This document shows positions 43,160 through 52,189 of a stretch of 64,000 bases of DNA, in pieces (the stretch's first letter is position 1; each line of letters begins with the position of its first letter). The DNA is taken from NCBI RefSeq assembly GCF_038002345.1, contig NZ_JBBOCJ010000001.1, positions 4,278,001-4,342,000 on the forward strand, given 5' to 3'. Source of the stretch: Paenibacillus sp. FSL M7-0420 (GTDB lineage: Bacteria; Bacillota; Bacilli; Paenibacillales; Paenibacillaceae). A program made the position numbers and the translations under genes. The notes beneath the pieces were generated by a model that was not told the origin of the DNA, ran no database searches, and worked only from the letters and a program-made list of their open reading frames with translations.

Positions 43160-45154
43160 TCAATGGCTAACGAGATAAGAAGCATCCAGAATCAGGGCGA
43201 CCCGGCCGTTGCCCAGGATCGTTGCCCCGGACAGATGATTCATCGTCCCCAGATACGCGCCCAGGGACTTGATGACCACCTCCTGGTTGCCGATGATCTC
43301 ATCGACTGCGAACGCAGCGATCCGGTCAACAGATCTTACAATCACGAGCGGAATCGTCTTGGAACGCCGCTCTGTGCGCGGGTAATGCAGCTTGTCTCTG
43401 AGCCAGGAGAGCGGAACAATCCGCCCGTGGTTGATAATCGCCTGCTCCCCTTGAACGACCTGTATCTCTTCGGGGGAGATCCGCACAATCTCAGCCACAT
43501 TATACATCGGTAGAATCAGAACACGCCCGGACACCTTGACCAGCAGCCCCTTGATAATAGCCAGTGTAAGCGGCAGACGGATTGTAAACAGAGTCCCTAC
43601 CCCCGGCTCGGTCTGAATATCTATGATTCCGTTGAGACGTCCAATCTGACTGCGGACAATATCCATCCCCACACCCCGCCCAGACACTTCACTGACCTCG
43701 GAGGCTGTGGAGAAGCCTGGCTCGAAGATCAGACTAACAGCTTCCTGCGCGGTTAAATACCCTGCCTGCTCTTCTGTAATGATCCCTTTGCTGAGCGCAG
43801 AGGCTGTAATCCGGGCGGCATCGATGCCCTGTCCGTCATCCTCCAGACGAATCACGACCTGGTTCTCCTCATGAAAAGAAGTAAGCGTAATTCTGCCCTT
43901 CGGAGCCTTGCCCTGCTGCACGCGCACCTCTGGACTCTCGATTCCATGATCGGCGCTGTTACGGATCAAGTGGATTAGCGGATCACTCAGCTCTTCAATG
44001 ATCATCCGGTCCAGCTCGGTCTCGCCTCCCTGAATCTGCAGCTCAATGTCCTTGCCCAGCTTCTGGGCCAGATCTCTGACCAGCCGCGGGAAACGGTTGA
44101 ACAGCTGGTCGATCGGCAGCATCCGGGTCTTCATGACCCCTTCCTGGAGCTCCTTAATAATCCCGCCCATATGATCCGATATAGAGCCGATATCAGGCAG
44201 AACCTTGGCGGGATCCGTACGTTGTCCATTAGCGCTCAGATCGGCCAGAGAGGTCTGCTCGATCAGCAGCTCCCCCACCAGATTCATCAGATGGTCCAGC
44301 CGCTCCACACTCACCCGGACGGTTGACTGTACCTCATGGGATTTCCCCTTGCCTGGAGTAGAGGACGGAGGTTCTGCAGACACCGGTCCGGCCGTGGTCT
44401 GGACGCCAGTTCCGGCAGCAGGTGCGGGCACGAATGGCGTAATGACAATGCTCTCGACATCGGTCTCCCCTGCCAGCTGCTCGGACACCTGCCGGAGCTC
44501 GCGCGGGGAAGCAGCGACTACAGCAAATTGGCTGTAGCGGGCATCTTCATCGGCTCCCGGCGCCGCCGGGGGCGCCAGGGCAGCAGCAATCACCGGCCCG
44601 CAGACCTCTTCGATACGCTGCAAGAGGATATAATGCCGGGCCGCCTTCATCTGGCAGTCCTCTCTCAAGGTGACTACCAGAGCCAGCAGCGAGTAGCCCG
44701 CTGCCATGGCCTCTTCCGCCTGAAGCAGCTCCGCTGCATTTAAGACCGGAAGCAGCACCGGCTGAAGTTCAGCCGGCTTATTAATCAGCGCCTTGATCTC
44801 CGCAACCACAGCTGAGCAGTCTGTAAAGCTCTCCCCGCTGACATACTGAGTGCGCAGCAGCTTCATCGCATCCAGCGCCCGGAAGAGCGTATCAATCAGA
44901 TGGCCGGTAATCTCCGGCTTCTTCTCCCGCACCCACTCCAGCGCATACTCCACCTCATGCGTGAGATCGCTCATCTCGCGGAAGCCCATCGTGGAGGCTG
45001 AGCCCTTGATCGTATGGGCTGCGCGGAAGATCGTCTGAATCAGCTCAGCGGTTGGAGCATGCTCCAGCGCAAGCAGGGACTGGTCGATCCGCTCTAATTG
45101 CTCGTTCAGCTCTTCTATGAATATATCGCGGTAAGCCGACAGTTCCATCATCAT
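43160..45154 (-). CDS. cheA: Chemotaxis histidine kinase CheA
   Basis: The 664-residue kinase contains the five CheA parts: an HPt domain with His47 (RAAHTIKGSAS), a spacer region around residues 140-260 that may hold a degenerate P2 domain, a dimerisation segment (SVERLDHLMNLVGELLIEQ), the ATPase domain (LIRNSADHGIE; RLEDDGQGID; GRGVGMDIV) and a C-terminal CheW-like domain. It autophosphorylates when receptors are active and passes phosphate to CheY and CheB. It lies 15 bp after cheW in a receptor-cheW-cheA operon. No cheY, cheB or cheR is present nearby. Confidence 0.92.
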   Translation of the reverse strand: MMMELSAYRDIFIEELNEQLERIDQSLLALEHAPTAELIQTIFRAAHTIKGSASTMGFREMSDLTHEVEYALEWVREKKPEITGHLIDTLFRALDAMKLLRTQYVSGESFTDCSAVVAEIKALINKPAELQPVLLPVLNAAELLQAEEAMAAGYSLLALVVTLREDCQMKAARHYILLQRIEEVCGPVIAAALAPPAAPGADEDARYSQFAVVAASPRELRQVSEQLAGETDVESIVITPFVPAPAAGTGVQTTAGPVSAEPPSSTPGKGKSHEVQSTVRVSVERLDHLMNLVGELLIEQTSLADLSANGQRTDPAKVLPDIGSISDHMGGIIKELQEGVMKTRMLPIDQLFNRFPRLVRDLAQKLGKDIELQIQGGETELDRMIIEELSDPLIHLIRNSADHGIESPEVRVQQGKAPKGRITLTSFHEENQVVIRLEDDGQGIDAARITASALSKGIITEEQAGYLTAQEAVSLIFEPGFSTASEVSEVSGRGVGMDIVRSQIGRLNGIIDIQTEPGVGTLFTIRLPLTLAIIKGLLVKVSGRVLILPMYNVAEIVRISPEEIQVVQGEQAIINHGRIVPLSWLRDKLHYPRTERRSKTIPLVIVRSVDRIAAFAVDEIIGNQEVVIKSLGAYLGTMNHLSGATILGNGRVALILDASYLVSH

Positions 45155-45169
45155 TGCTTGTTCCCCTTT

Positions 45170-45595
45170 TTACCCGCCCAATATTTCTTCGAGCTTCAGA
45201 ATACCGATCAGCTGGTCATCCCGCTGCCCCACTCCGTGGAACACCGCATCGCGGCTGCGGTTATGTCCGCCTGCCGGCGGATGAATCTCGGCGTACGTAG
45301 TCACCTTGTTCACCTTATCTACAATCAGTCCGACGAATTCCTCGCGGTAGTTAACCACAATAATTCTTGTGCTCCGGGTATAAGGCTCATCCGCCATTCC
45401 CAGCAGATTGCGCAGGCTCATGACACAGACCACCTTGCCGCGCAGATTGACTACACCTTTGACTTCATTCCGGCTGAAGGGGATATCTGTAATGCTGAGC
45501 ATTTTGATAATCTCATGAATCTCTTCAATCCGGATGGCACAGGTCTCGGCTCCTACCGCAAGCTCGATGTATTGTTCCTTCTGTAAGGATGACAT
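45170..45595 (-). CDS. cheW: Chemotaxis coupling protein CheW
   Basis: The 141-residue protein is a single SH3-like CheW domain with IELAVGAETCAIRIEEIHEI at the N terminus, the NEVKGVVNLRGKVV motif and a VDKVNKVTTY stretch. It bridges receptors and CheA in the signalling array. GGAAGG precedes ATG by 6 bases. Its neighbours are a receptor 23 bp upstream and cheA 15 bp downstream, so the three probably form one transcript. Confidence 0.92.
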   Translation of the reverse strand: MSSLQKEQYIELAVGAETCAIRIEEIHEIIKMLSITDIPFSRNEVKGVVNLRGKVVCVMSLRNLLGMADEPYTRSTRIIVVNYREEFVGLIVDKVNKVTTYAEIHPPAGGHNRSRDAVFHGVGQRDDQLIGILKLEEILGG

Positions 45596-45618
45596 GGCTT
45601 CACCTTCCGTCTGTTGAA

Positions 45619-47208
45619 TTAATGGGTCTTGAATGCGGCAGCGGACTTGGCCAGATCCTCGGATAACAGCGCCAGGGCCTGGCAGGTAGCCGCCGTCTCT
45701 TCAGAAGCCGCTGCTGATTCCTCGCTGGAGGCCGCAATGGATTGAACCGAGTCCATCACCTCAGCAGCCTGTGCTGATTCCTCTTCGCAGGCGGCAGCAA
45801 TCTCGTTGACCTTAAGTGAGGAGGTGTTGACCATCTTAATAATCTGCTCGAAGGCCTGGCTGGTCATCGAAGACTGCTCTACGCTCTCAGCGACTGCCCT
45901 CACACTCTGCTTCGTATTCTCCTGCATGACCTTGATAATCTTCGTAATCTCCTTCGTGGCATCGCTGCTGCGTTCGGCCAGCTTGCGGACCTCGTCCGCC
46001 ACCACGGCGAAGCCGCGCCCCTGTTCTCCGGCACGCGCCGCTTCAATCGCTGCGTTCAGGGCCAGGAGATTGGTCTGCTCGGCGATATCGTCGATCACTT
46101 CGATGATATCCCCGATTTTGCTGGAATCGTCTTCAAGCTGCTTCATCTGGTGATTCACCGTCTGCATTCCTTGCAGCGAAGTCTCCACCACATATCCGCC
46201 TTCCCGGGCGGTCCGCACGGTATCATTGGAGAGCTCTGCCGCTTCCTCGGCACTGGAGGCCACAGAATCAATCGCCAGCGACAGCTCCTTGAACAGCTCG
46301 GTGATATTGGTCGCTGCCGCCGACTGATTGGTGCTGGTGCTCGCAATCTCCTGGGTGCTGGCTGAGATCTGTTCGGAAGAGGCTGCAACGCTCTGTGAAT
46401 TCATCACAATTCCATTGATTAGATCCTTCAGGTTATGAACCATCCGGTTCAGGGCTGTGGCAAGCTGTCCGACTTCATCCTTAGTAGATATATCCGCTTG
46501 CTGCGTCAGATTTCCATTAGCCACTTCTGTAGCTACATGCAGCATCTGCATCAGGGGTCTGGAGATCGATCTTGCGATCAGGTAGCCGATCATAATACTG
46601 AGGATAACCGCCGCAATGACTACCGAGATTGTAAGGATGAACGCCGAGGAATAAGCGGATTGTGAATGGTTGTTCGCCTCATCTGCCAGCTCAACATTCA
46701 CTTTGATCAGACCATCCAGATTGTTCAGCACATTCTGCCCCTGGACGGTCAACTGTGTAGTCAGAAATGTATTGAAAGCAGCCGCATCATCTTGCTCCGC
46801 CAGAACCAGTGCCTGATCGAACAGCTTCTCATAGCTTGCATACTCCTGGTCAAACGAGGCCAGCAGCTCCTTTTCACGGGCAGTGGTCGCCAGTGGACGG
46901 TAGTTATCCACCTTCTGGACAATTTCCTGACGGCCTGAGGCAATCTTTTGCTTATAATCGGTAATTTTATCTGTATCTGTTGTATTGCTCATATCCCGTG
47001 TATAGACCCGGTTAAGCTGATAGCTGATCTCGGCGGCAGACAAATCTCTGACCGAGATCAGGTTATTGCTGTACATTTCCTTCATATTCTGATTGCTGGT
47101 GCGCAGGGATAAGACCGAATAGACTCCAAGTCCTGCCAGGATTAAAGAGACGATCAAAAAAGCGGAGACGATCTTTGTAGCTGTTTTCAAATTCCCGAAC
47201 CATTTCAT
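45619..47208 (-). CDS. Methyl-accepting chemotaxis receptor
   Basis: The 529-residue receptor has a membrane helix (residues 12-32), a helical extracellular domain with repeated LxxY and [20 protein letters not shown] segments (4HB_MCP-type), a second membrane helix (about 190-210), a HAMP domain ([19 protein letters not shown]) and the cytoplasmic signalling tip [24 protein letters not shown] segment. The C-terminal part lacks an obvious CheR-binding pentapeptide. ATG 47208 is preferred because GGGGG lies 7 bases upstream. It feeds CheW and CheA of the same operon. Its ligand is unknown. Confidence 0.9.
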   Translation of the reverse strand: MKWFGNLKTATKIVSAFLIVSLILAGLGVYSVLSLRTSNQNMKEMYSNNLISVRDLSAAEISYQLNRVYTRDMSNTTDTDKITDYKQKIASGRQEIVQKVDNYRPLATTAREKELLASFDQEYASYEKLFDQALVLAEQDDAAAFNTFLTTQLTVQGQNVLNNLDGLIKVNVELADEANNHSQSAYSSAFILTISVVIAAVILSIMIGYLIARSISRPLMQMLHVATEVANGNLTQQADISTKDEVGQLATALNRMVHNLKDLINGIVMNSQSVAASSEQISASTQEIASTSTNQSAAATNITELFKELSLAIDSVASSAEEAAELSNDTVRTAREGGYVVETSLQGMQTVNHQMKQLEDDSSKIGDIIEVIDDIAEQTNLLALNAAIEAARAGEQGRGFAVVADEVRKLAERSSDATKEITKIIKVMQENTKQSVRAVAESVEQSSMTSQAFEQIIKMVNTSSLKVNEIAAACEEESAQAAEVMDSVQSIAASSEESAAASEETAATCQALALLSEDLAKSAAAFKTH

Positions 47209-47429
47209 AGTGCTTCCCCCTGTAGTTACAACATCGTGTCCATCTTGTCGGCGGTATCCTAACACTCCCCCATCAGCCGGCGGGACATCATTAGCTATAT
47301 TTCGACATTTTATATCAAAAAAATTATATTCTAATTTGTGTTTTTCATATTTTTTTCATCAAACTCAGTGCAATCCTCCTCTTCACAAATTGAAATGTTC
47401 ACTATTCCGTAGCTTGATGCAGAATCCGC

Positions 47430-47457
47430 TTGACAGAACATAGAAATAAGTTATAAA
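47430..47457 (+). promoter_or_regulatory. SigA promoter of the symporter gene
   Basis: TTGACA (47430-47435) and TATAAA (47452-47457) are 16 bases apart, in an AT-rich divergent region of 307 bp between the chemoreceptor and the symporter gene. The rest of that gap holds no gene. Confidence 0.6.
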
Positions 47458-47515
47458 TAGACATAATTAGCAATCGATTCATTCCCATTTTATCCCCCGC
47501 GAAAAGAGGCTTGTC

Positions 47516-48853
47516 ATGTCAGCAAAAGTACCTGTGGCCGAAAAACTGGTGTACTCAGGCGGTCTGCTGGGCCAGAATATGCTCTACAGCTTCATGTCGA
47601 TGTACATCCTGTTCTTCTATACGGATCTGCTGGGAATTCCGGCAACCACCGCCAGTGTCATTCTGGTCGCAGCAAGTATTATCGATGCTTGTCTTGATCC
47701 GCTCATGGGCATGATTACCGACAAAACACGCTCCAGATGGGGGAAATTCAGGCCTTATCTGCTGTTCGCCCCTTGTCTGATCGCGCTGGCGACCGTCCTC
47801 TGCTTCTGGGACTTCGGCGGTTCCCGGACTGTGACTCTTGTAATCGCTACCGTCTCTTACCTGCTATGGGGAATGCTGTACACGGTCTGTGACACACCGC
47901 TCTGGGCCTTGTCGTCCGTAGTCTCCACCGATCCGGGGGAACGCACCTTATTCGTCACACTGGGCAAAATCGGCGGGACGCTCGGCGCGGTCGTTATCAC
48001 CATCGGCGGTATCCAGCTTCTGCTCGCCTTCGGCGGTGAACGGAATACGCAGGCTTATCTCTACTCGGCAATCATTATCGGGGTCATCGCGGCACTGTCG
48101 ATTGTCCTGACCGGGATGCTCACCAAGGAACGGGTCGTCCCTTCCGCTGAGAAGATCTCATTCCGCCAGAACCTGCAAACGGTGTACAAAAACAAGCCGC
48201 TGCTCACCCTGCTCGCCTCTCTCCTGATTATCAACCTGGTGAACGGCATCCGGCAGAGTATTCAGCTCTATTATGTGGTCTATGTCTGGGGGGACGCGGG
48301 GTATGCCACGCAGGTCGGGATCAGTCTGGTGGCCGGTATGCTGCTGGGGATGATCGCTACGCCGCCGCTGCTGCGCCGCTTCGCCAAGAAGAAGGTATTC
48401 ATTGTCTCCTGCATTCTGGGGAGCGTAGCCTGCATTCTGCCTTATCTGCTGGGTGACCATAACGTATTGAACACCCTGGTGTTCTTTGGGATCAGCTTCT
48501 TTTTCTCCGGCATGACGACGATTGTCAGTACCTCAATGCTGCTCGATACGATAGATTATTCGGAATGGAAGCTGGGCTTCCGGGGCGAGGGCATTGTGTT
48601 CTCAACAAACACATTCATTACCAAGTTCAGCGGAGCGGTATCGCGGATGATTATCGGAGCCAGTCTCGGCCTGCTCAGCTATGTGGAGAATCAGCCGGCA
48701 ACTCCGCAGCTCCAGCATGGTCTCAGCTTCGTGATGTTTCTGCTGCCTGCTCTCTGCTTCCTGGCCGCTATTCTGCCGATTCTCTTCTATAATATAACGG
48801 AGAAGCAGCGGGTGCAGATCCTGAGCGATCTGAATCACAGCCGGTCATTGTAG
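47516..48853 (+). CDS. Sodium/sugar symporter of the GPH (MelB-like) family
   Basis: The 445-residue transporter has about 12 helices and features of the glycoside-pentoside-hexuronide:cation family: Asp in IDACLDPLMGMITDKTRSRWGKFRPYLL region (conserved Asp and Arg of helix II), WGMLYTVCDTPLWAL and the C-terminal IDYSEWKLGFRGEG. It probably imports an oligosaccharide or glycoside with Na+ or H+. AGAGG lies 6 bases before ATG. A PIG-L deacetylase gene follows by about 230 bp, which could point to uptake of N-acetylated or amino sugars, but a repeat array separates them. Confidence 0.87.
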   Translation: MSAKVPVAEKLVYSGGLLGQNMLYSFMSMYILFFYTDLLGIPATTASVILVAASIIDACLDPLMGMITDKTRSRWGKFRPYLLFAPCLIALATVLCFWDFGGSRTVTLVIATVSYLLWGMLYTVCDTPLWALSSVVSTDPGERTLFVTLGKIGGTLGAVVITIGGIQLLLAFGGERNTQAYLYSAIIIGVIAALSIVLTGMLTKERVVPSAEKISFRQNLQTVYKNKPLLTLLASLLIINLVNGIRQSIQLYYVVYVWGDAGYATQVGISLVAGMLLGMIATPPLLRRFAKKKVFIVSCILGSVACILPYLLGDHNVLNTLVFFGISFFFSGMTTIVSTSMLLDTIDYSEWKLGFRGEGIVFSTNTFITKFSGAVSRMIIGASLGLLSYVENQPATPQLQHGLSFVMFLLPALCFLAAILPILFYNITEKQRVQILSDLNHSRSL

Positions 48854-48916
48854 TGGGGCTGTTGGGAGGATGCTTTTCCCTGATGGAATCGTTCCTGGTC
48901 AGGGGTGCGGCTGGGT

Positions 48917-49040
48917 GTAACGGACTCAGTTGCGCTTATTTCTGCCAAAAGCTACGATTGGAGCAAGTTACGGACTCTATGGCCTTTATTGCCGGATTTT
49001 CTGCGCCGTAACATTGATTATGGAGCGAATAAGGGCGCCT
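48917..49040. repeat. Repeat array C: two direct and one inverted copy, 50-bp period
   Basis: CGGACTCAGTTGCGCTTATT at 48921 recurs as CGGACTCTATGGCCTTTATT at 48971, exactly 50 bp later. A third copy, read on the other strand (GGTACTGAGGCGCCCTTATT), lies at about 49025-49047. It fills the intergenic region between the symporter and the PIG-L gene. Confidence 0.55.
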
Positions 49041-49080
49041 CAGTACCCTTACCACAGATTAATAAGGAGGTATTTGGATT

Positions 49081-49836
49081 ATGGATATATCCACACTAGC
49101 GGCGTTGATGTCCCCTCCAGATCTTAGCGGGTGCCGGACGGTATTATGTATACAGCCGCACCCGGACGATAATGAGGTGGGCATGGGCGGCACGATCGCC
49201 GCATTCGCCGAGAGGGGCTGCGAGATTCACTATCTGACGATCACGAACGGGGATTTGGGCGCGGTGAACGAGCAGGTGTCTTCCGCCGAGATCGCTGCCA
49301 TCCGCGCGCTCGAACTGAAAGCCGCCGGACAGAAGCTGGGAGCTGCCGTATTCCACCAGCTCGCCCACGGTGACGGCACGCTGGAGCATATTCCGGCGCT
49401 GGCGGGAGAGATTGCTGAGGTCATCCGTACCGTGCGGCCGGATGTGATCTTCTGCCCTGATCCGTGGCTGAGCTATGAGGCTCATTATGATCATATCGTC
49501 ACAGGCAGAGCCGCTGCCCAAGCGCTTCTGTCTTCCGGTCTCCCCCTCTATCCGAGGGGGACAAGCACCCGCCCCTGGCAGCCGCAGGCGATTGGATTCT
49601 ACTTCACCTCAGAGCCGAACACGGTAATAGACATTACCGCCCACTTCGAGCAGAAGTTCGAGGCCATGGCTCTGCACCGCAGCCAATTCAGCGAGGAGAT
49701 TCTGGCCATGTACCGGATCTATTTCCGCGAGCAAGGCCGTCAGCTTGCCGAAGGCAGGGGCTTCGAGCTGGGTGAAGGCCTGAAGGTGTTGTCACCGCTG
49801 CACCTGCACTGCTTTGTGGATGCCCGGCGGATATGA
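49081..49836 (+). CDS. PIG-L family deacetylase
   Basis: The 251-residue enzyme has the PIG-L/LmbE zinc motif PHPDD (residues 26-30) and the second metal His in AHYDH. Enzymes of this kind remove acetyl groups from N-acetylglucosamine-containing molecules; in Bacillaceae the BshB homologues act in bacillithiol synthesis, while others act on wall or imported glycans. AAGGAGG precedes ATG by 10 bases. The nearby symporter may supply an acetylated glycoside. The specificity is not certain. Confidence 0.87.
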   Translation: MDISTLAALMSPPDLSGCRTVLCIQPHPDDNEVGMGGTIAAFAERGCEIHYLTITNGDLGAVNEQVSSAEIAAIRALELKAAGQKLGAAVFHQLAHGDGTLEHIPALAGEIAEVIRTVRPDVIFCPDPWLSYEAHYDHIVTGRAAAQALLSSGLPLYPRGTSTRPWQPQAIGFYFTSEPNTVIDITAHFEQKFEAMALHRSQFSEEILAMYRIYFREQGRQLAEGRGFELGEGLKVLSPLHLHCFVDARRI

Positions 49837-49926
49837 GGGGAATTAAGCGGGGAATTAAGCGGAGATCTCCGGGCGAGGGAACGGGGGCGGGGATCGCTGA
49901 GGCACGCGCGCCCTTCCATTCATAAA

Positions 49927-50060
49927 ACAAGTGGAAAAACGTATCTTAGTTTTGCGATTTTCAGCATTTGCAGGCAAACAAGTGGAAAAACAGCATCTAA
50001 TTTCATTGTTTTTTCTATTTTATATAATTTGCGTTTAATTAAGTGCTGTTTTTCCAATTG
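49927..50060. repeat. Repeat array D: ACAAGTGGAAAAAC copies at 51 and 64 bp
   Basis: ACAAGTGGAAAAAC occurs at 49927 and 49978 (51 bp apart). An inverted near-copy (GTTTTTCCAATTGT) is centred near 50052, about 64 bp after the second. Spacings match array B (51 then 63 bp). The 450-bp gap holds no gene. Confidence 0.6.
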
Positions 50061-50241
50061 TTGTCGTGACAAGCCTTTTCCGTTCATCAGCAAGTGTACA
50101 AAATCCACCTATTTTTTCTTTCCTGTATTTTGCAGCCAACGGGCTTATCGCTATGCCCCCACATACCGGCCTAAAGCATACTCGCCCAATCCGATTCAGT
50201 ACTTATCCGCAACGGTTCAAACTAATACTGCCCCTTCTTTA

Positions 50242-50284
50242 CAAAAATAGCAGCAAGCCCTCATCTACGGGGATTTGCTGCTCT
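50242..50284 (-). terminator. Rho-independent terminator of the GNAT gene
   Basis: On the minus strand AGCAGCAA and TTGCTGCT form an 8-bp stem, followed by ATTTTTG. Confidence 0.82.
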
Positions 50285-50287
50285 TTC

Positions 50288-51118
50288 TTAAACGGGAAGC
50301 TCGGACAAACGGTAGTAGGGGATGTTCAATAGCGGCTTGAAGCCCAGCTTCTGCGCCAGTCTGTAAGAGCCCACATTCTCTTGGCGGCAGCCCCATACCG
50401 GCTCCAATCCCTGCTCCAGACAGTAATCGATTAACTTACAGCACACTGAGAAGGCAAAATGCTTCCCCCGGTAACCCGGTGCCGATTCGATTCCAATCTC
50501 TAGCATATCCGCTGTCCGGTAAGCCGAGAATGCGCTGGAGGCCTGCTCTCCCTCCCACAATATAGTGTATCCTTTGCCTGAAGCCAGGAAATGCTCCGCG
50601 TCACGCCAGAAATACCGGGGAATGACCGCACCCTCCTGCTCACCGAATCCTTCACCGTTCATCTGGACCATCTCAGCATCCTGCCGGAACCATTGCGCCT
50701 TCGCACGGTTATAGACCTCCGGGTCGAACGTGAAATTCACCCGGGTCTGTATGTACATTCTGCGTGAATCCGCCGCATCAAGCCGTGCATTATGCTCAGT
50801 AAGCATAGCTTCAATCAGCGGGTCCCAGCCCCCTGCCGGATCAGCCTGCAGCCATTCTGCTGAATGCCGGTGCCCCGTCTTGTTCGTAATATAGTCAGAT
50901 AAGCTCCGGTTAAACTCCTCATTGCCCGAATCCCCATAGACCAGCGACATCCCGTATTCATGAGCCACATAGAAGCTACGGGGGTCATTTACAGAATCCA
51001 CATACACACTGCCGGTCGTCTGCCCGCTCAGAACTCCTTCAGCGAACAGCGTGTTGATCTTGACTTCCTTTAACAGCGGCCAGGCAAGGGCGTAATCCCG
51101 ACTGTCTAGCTTCAGCAT
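50288..51118 (-). CDS. GNAT acetyltransferase, two-part
   Basis: The 276-residue protein has an N-terminal half of about 130 residues (NTLFAEGVLSGQTTGSVYVD) and a C-terminal GNAT domain with a glycine-containing acetyl-CoA region (SAPGYRGKHFAFSVCCKLI) and CRQENVGSYRLAQKLGF. This matches the GNAT acetyltransferase family often named after PF12746. ATG 51118 is chosen because GAGGAG lies 6 bases upstream. It lies 17 bp after the MBL-fold gene and probably shares its transcript. Confidence 0.82.
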   Translation of the reverse strand: MLKLDSRDYALAWPLLKEVKINTLFAEGVLSGQTTGSVYVDSVNDPRSFYVAHEYGMSLVYGDSGNEEFNRSLSDYITNKTGHRHSAEWLQADPAGGWDPLIEAMLTEHNARLDAADSRRMYIQTRVNFTFDPEVYNRAKAQWFRQDAEMVQMNGEGFGEQEGAVIPRYFWRDAEHFLASGKGYTILWEGEQASSAFSAYRTADMLEIGIESAPGYRGKHFAFSVCCKLIDYCLEQGLEPVWGCRQENVGSYRLAQKLGFKPLLNIPYYRLSELPV

Positions 51119-51135
51119 GCTTATCTCCTCTTTTC

Positions 51136-52059
51136 TTAGGATTGCATATAGGTATTGAACAGCCAGCGGAAATTCCACTCAAAGATATGAGAGCCCTCCC
51201 ATGTATCAAAAGGCTCCGGGATTCCCTTGGCTATCCAATGCTCTGCACTTTCTCCACTTCGGGCTGCTGCTGCTGCATACTCCTGAATCTCTGCGAGATA
51301 GCGCAGCATGTCAGGGATACTCTCCCGTCCGGCAACCTCCCCATGACCGGGAATCAGCCATGTGAAATCAATCTCCCCGCCAATCCGCTCCACAATAGTT
51401 GTCCAAGCTTCTGGGAACCCATGAAGCATCGCCGGGTGGAATCTGTTCAGAACCAGATCTCCTGCAATCAGCACCTGAACATCTGCAACGTACACCATAG
51501 CATCGCTGAGGGTATGACCGCCGCCATATGTGAACAGATGCAGGGAACGCTCTGAACCGTGAATATCCAGACTATCCTTGAAGGTCATTGCTGCTGTCAC
51601 TCTGCGGATTGTAGGTGTGGCCTCCAGCAACGCCTGTTTGTCCGAGATCTCATAAGCGAGCGCTTGCTGTAGGCGGGAATCCGTAGCAGCATTGCTTATC
51701 TCCTGCAATCCTATGATCTGCTTCTGCAGACCTTCCTGCCATTCCTCCAGTGCAGGTGCCGCGTGGGTTGTCAGTACCTCCCGGGTGAGCTCTGACGATA
51801 GAATGATACTGCCCGGGAATTCCTGATTGCCGTAATGATGATCCCCGTGATAGTGAGTATTAATTATGTATTTGACCGGCCTCCCTGTCAGATTCTCTGC
51901 CGTTTCCCGCAGAAGCCTGGCTGCTGCCGGCAGGTTGAAGGTATCCACTACGACTGTACAATCTCCCAGATCGATGATCGACGCATTGCCTACCGCGCCC
52001 CGGCCCGGAATAACAATTGCGGCCCACACTCCCTGCGTTACTTCCTCTACCCTGAACAT
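51136..52059 (-). CDS. MBL-fold metallohydrolase
   Basis: The 307-residue enzyme has the metal site HYHGDH at residues 69-74, the Gly-rich TYGGGHT strand and the Asp in GDLVLN, all typical of the beta-lactamase-fold hydrolases. It has no signal peptide and is more like the class that acts on small esters or lactones than a true beta-lactamase. GGGAGG precedes ATG by about 6 bases. A GNAT gene follows by 17 bp. A minus-strand TATAAT at 52089-52094 is a candidate -10 box. Confidence 0.87.
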   Translation of the reverse strand: MFRVEEVTQGVWAAIVIPGRGAVGNASIIDLGDCTVVVDTFNLPAAARLLRETAENLTGRPVKYIINTHYHGDHHYGNQEFPGSIILSSELTREVLTTHAAPALEEWQEGLQKQIIGLQEISNAATDSRLQQALAYEISDKQALLEATPTIRRVTAAMTFKDSLDIHGSERSLHLFTYGGGHTLSDAMVYVADVQVLIAGDLVLNRFHPAMLHGFPEAWTTIVERIGGEIDFTWLIPGHGEVAGRESIPDMLRYLAEIQEYAAAAARSGESAEHWIAKGIPEPFDTWEGSHIFEWNFRWLFNTYMQS

Positions 52060-52119
52060 TCAGTTCCTCCCATTTATATTTCCCACTTATTATACCTTAC
52101 TATGTCGCCCATAGAGGAA

Positions 52120-52139
52120 TGAATGTTATAATACATTCA
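52120..52139 (+). promoter_or_regulatory. Dyad TGAATGT-TATAAT-ACATTCA over the asparaginase -10
   Basis: A perfect 7-6-7 inverted repeat encloses TATAAT at 52127-52132, about 60 bp before the start codon. A repressor bound here would cover the -10 box. No -35 box of good fit was found. Confidence 0.55.
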
Positions 52140-52189
52140 ATGTCATGCGAATGACTTGAATCCTGGCTCAACCTGAAAGGAAACGACCT

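Noticed and set aside
47209..47430. SigD flagellar promoter before the chemoreceptor
   Set aside because: TAAA- and GTCGAAAT-like words exist but their spacing does not fit TAAA-N14/15-GCCGATAA.
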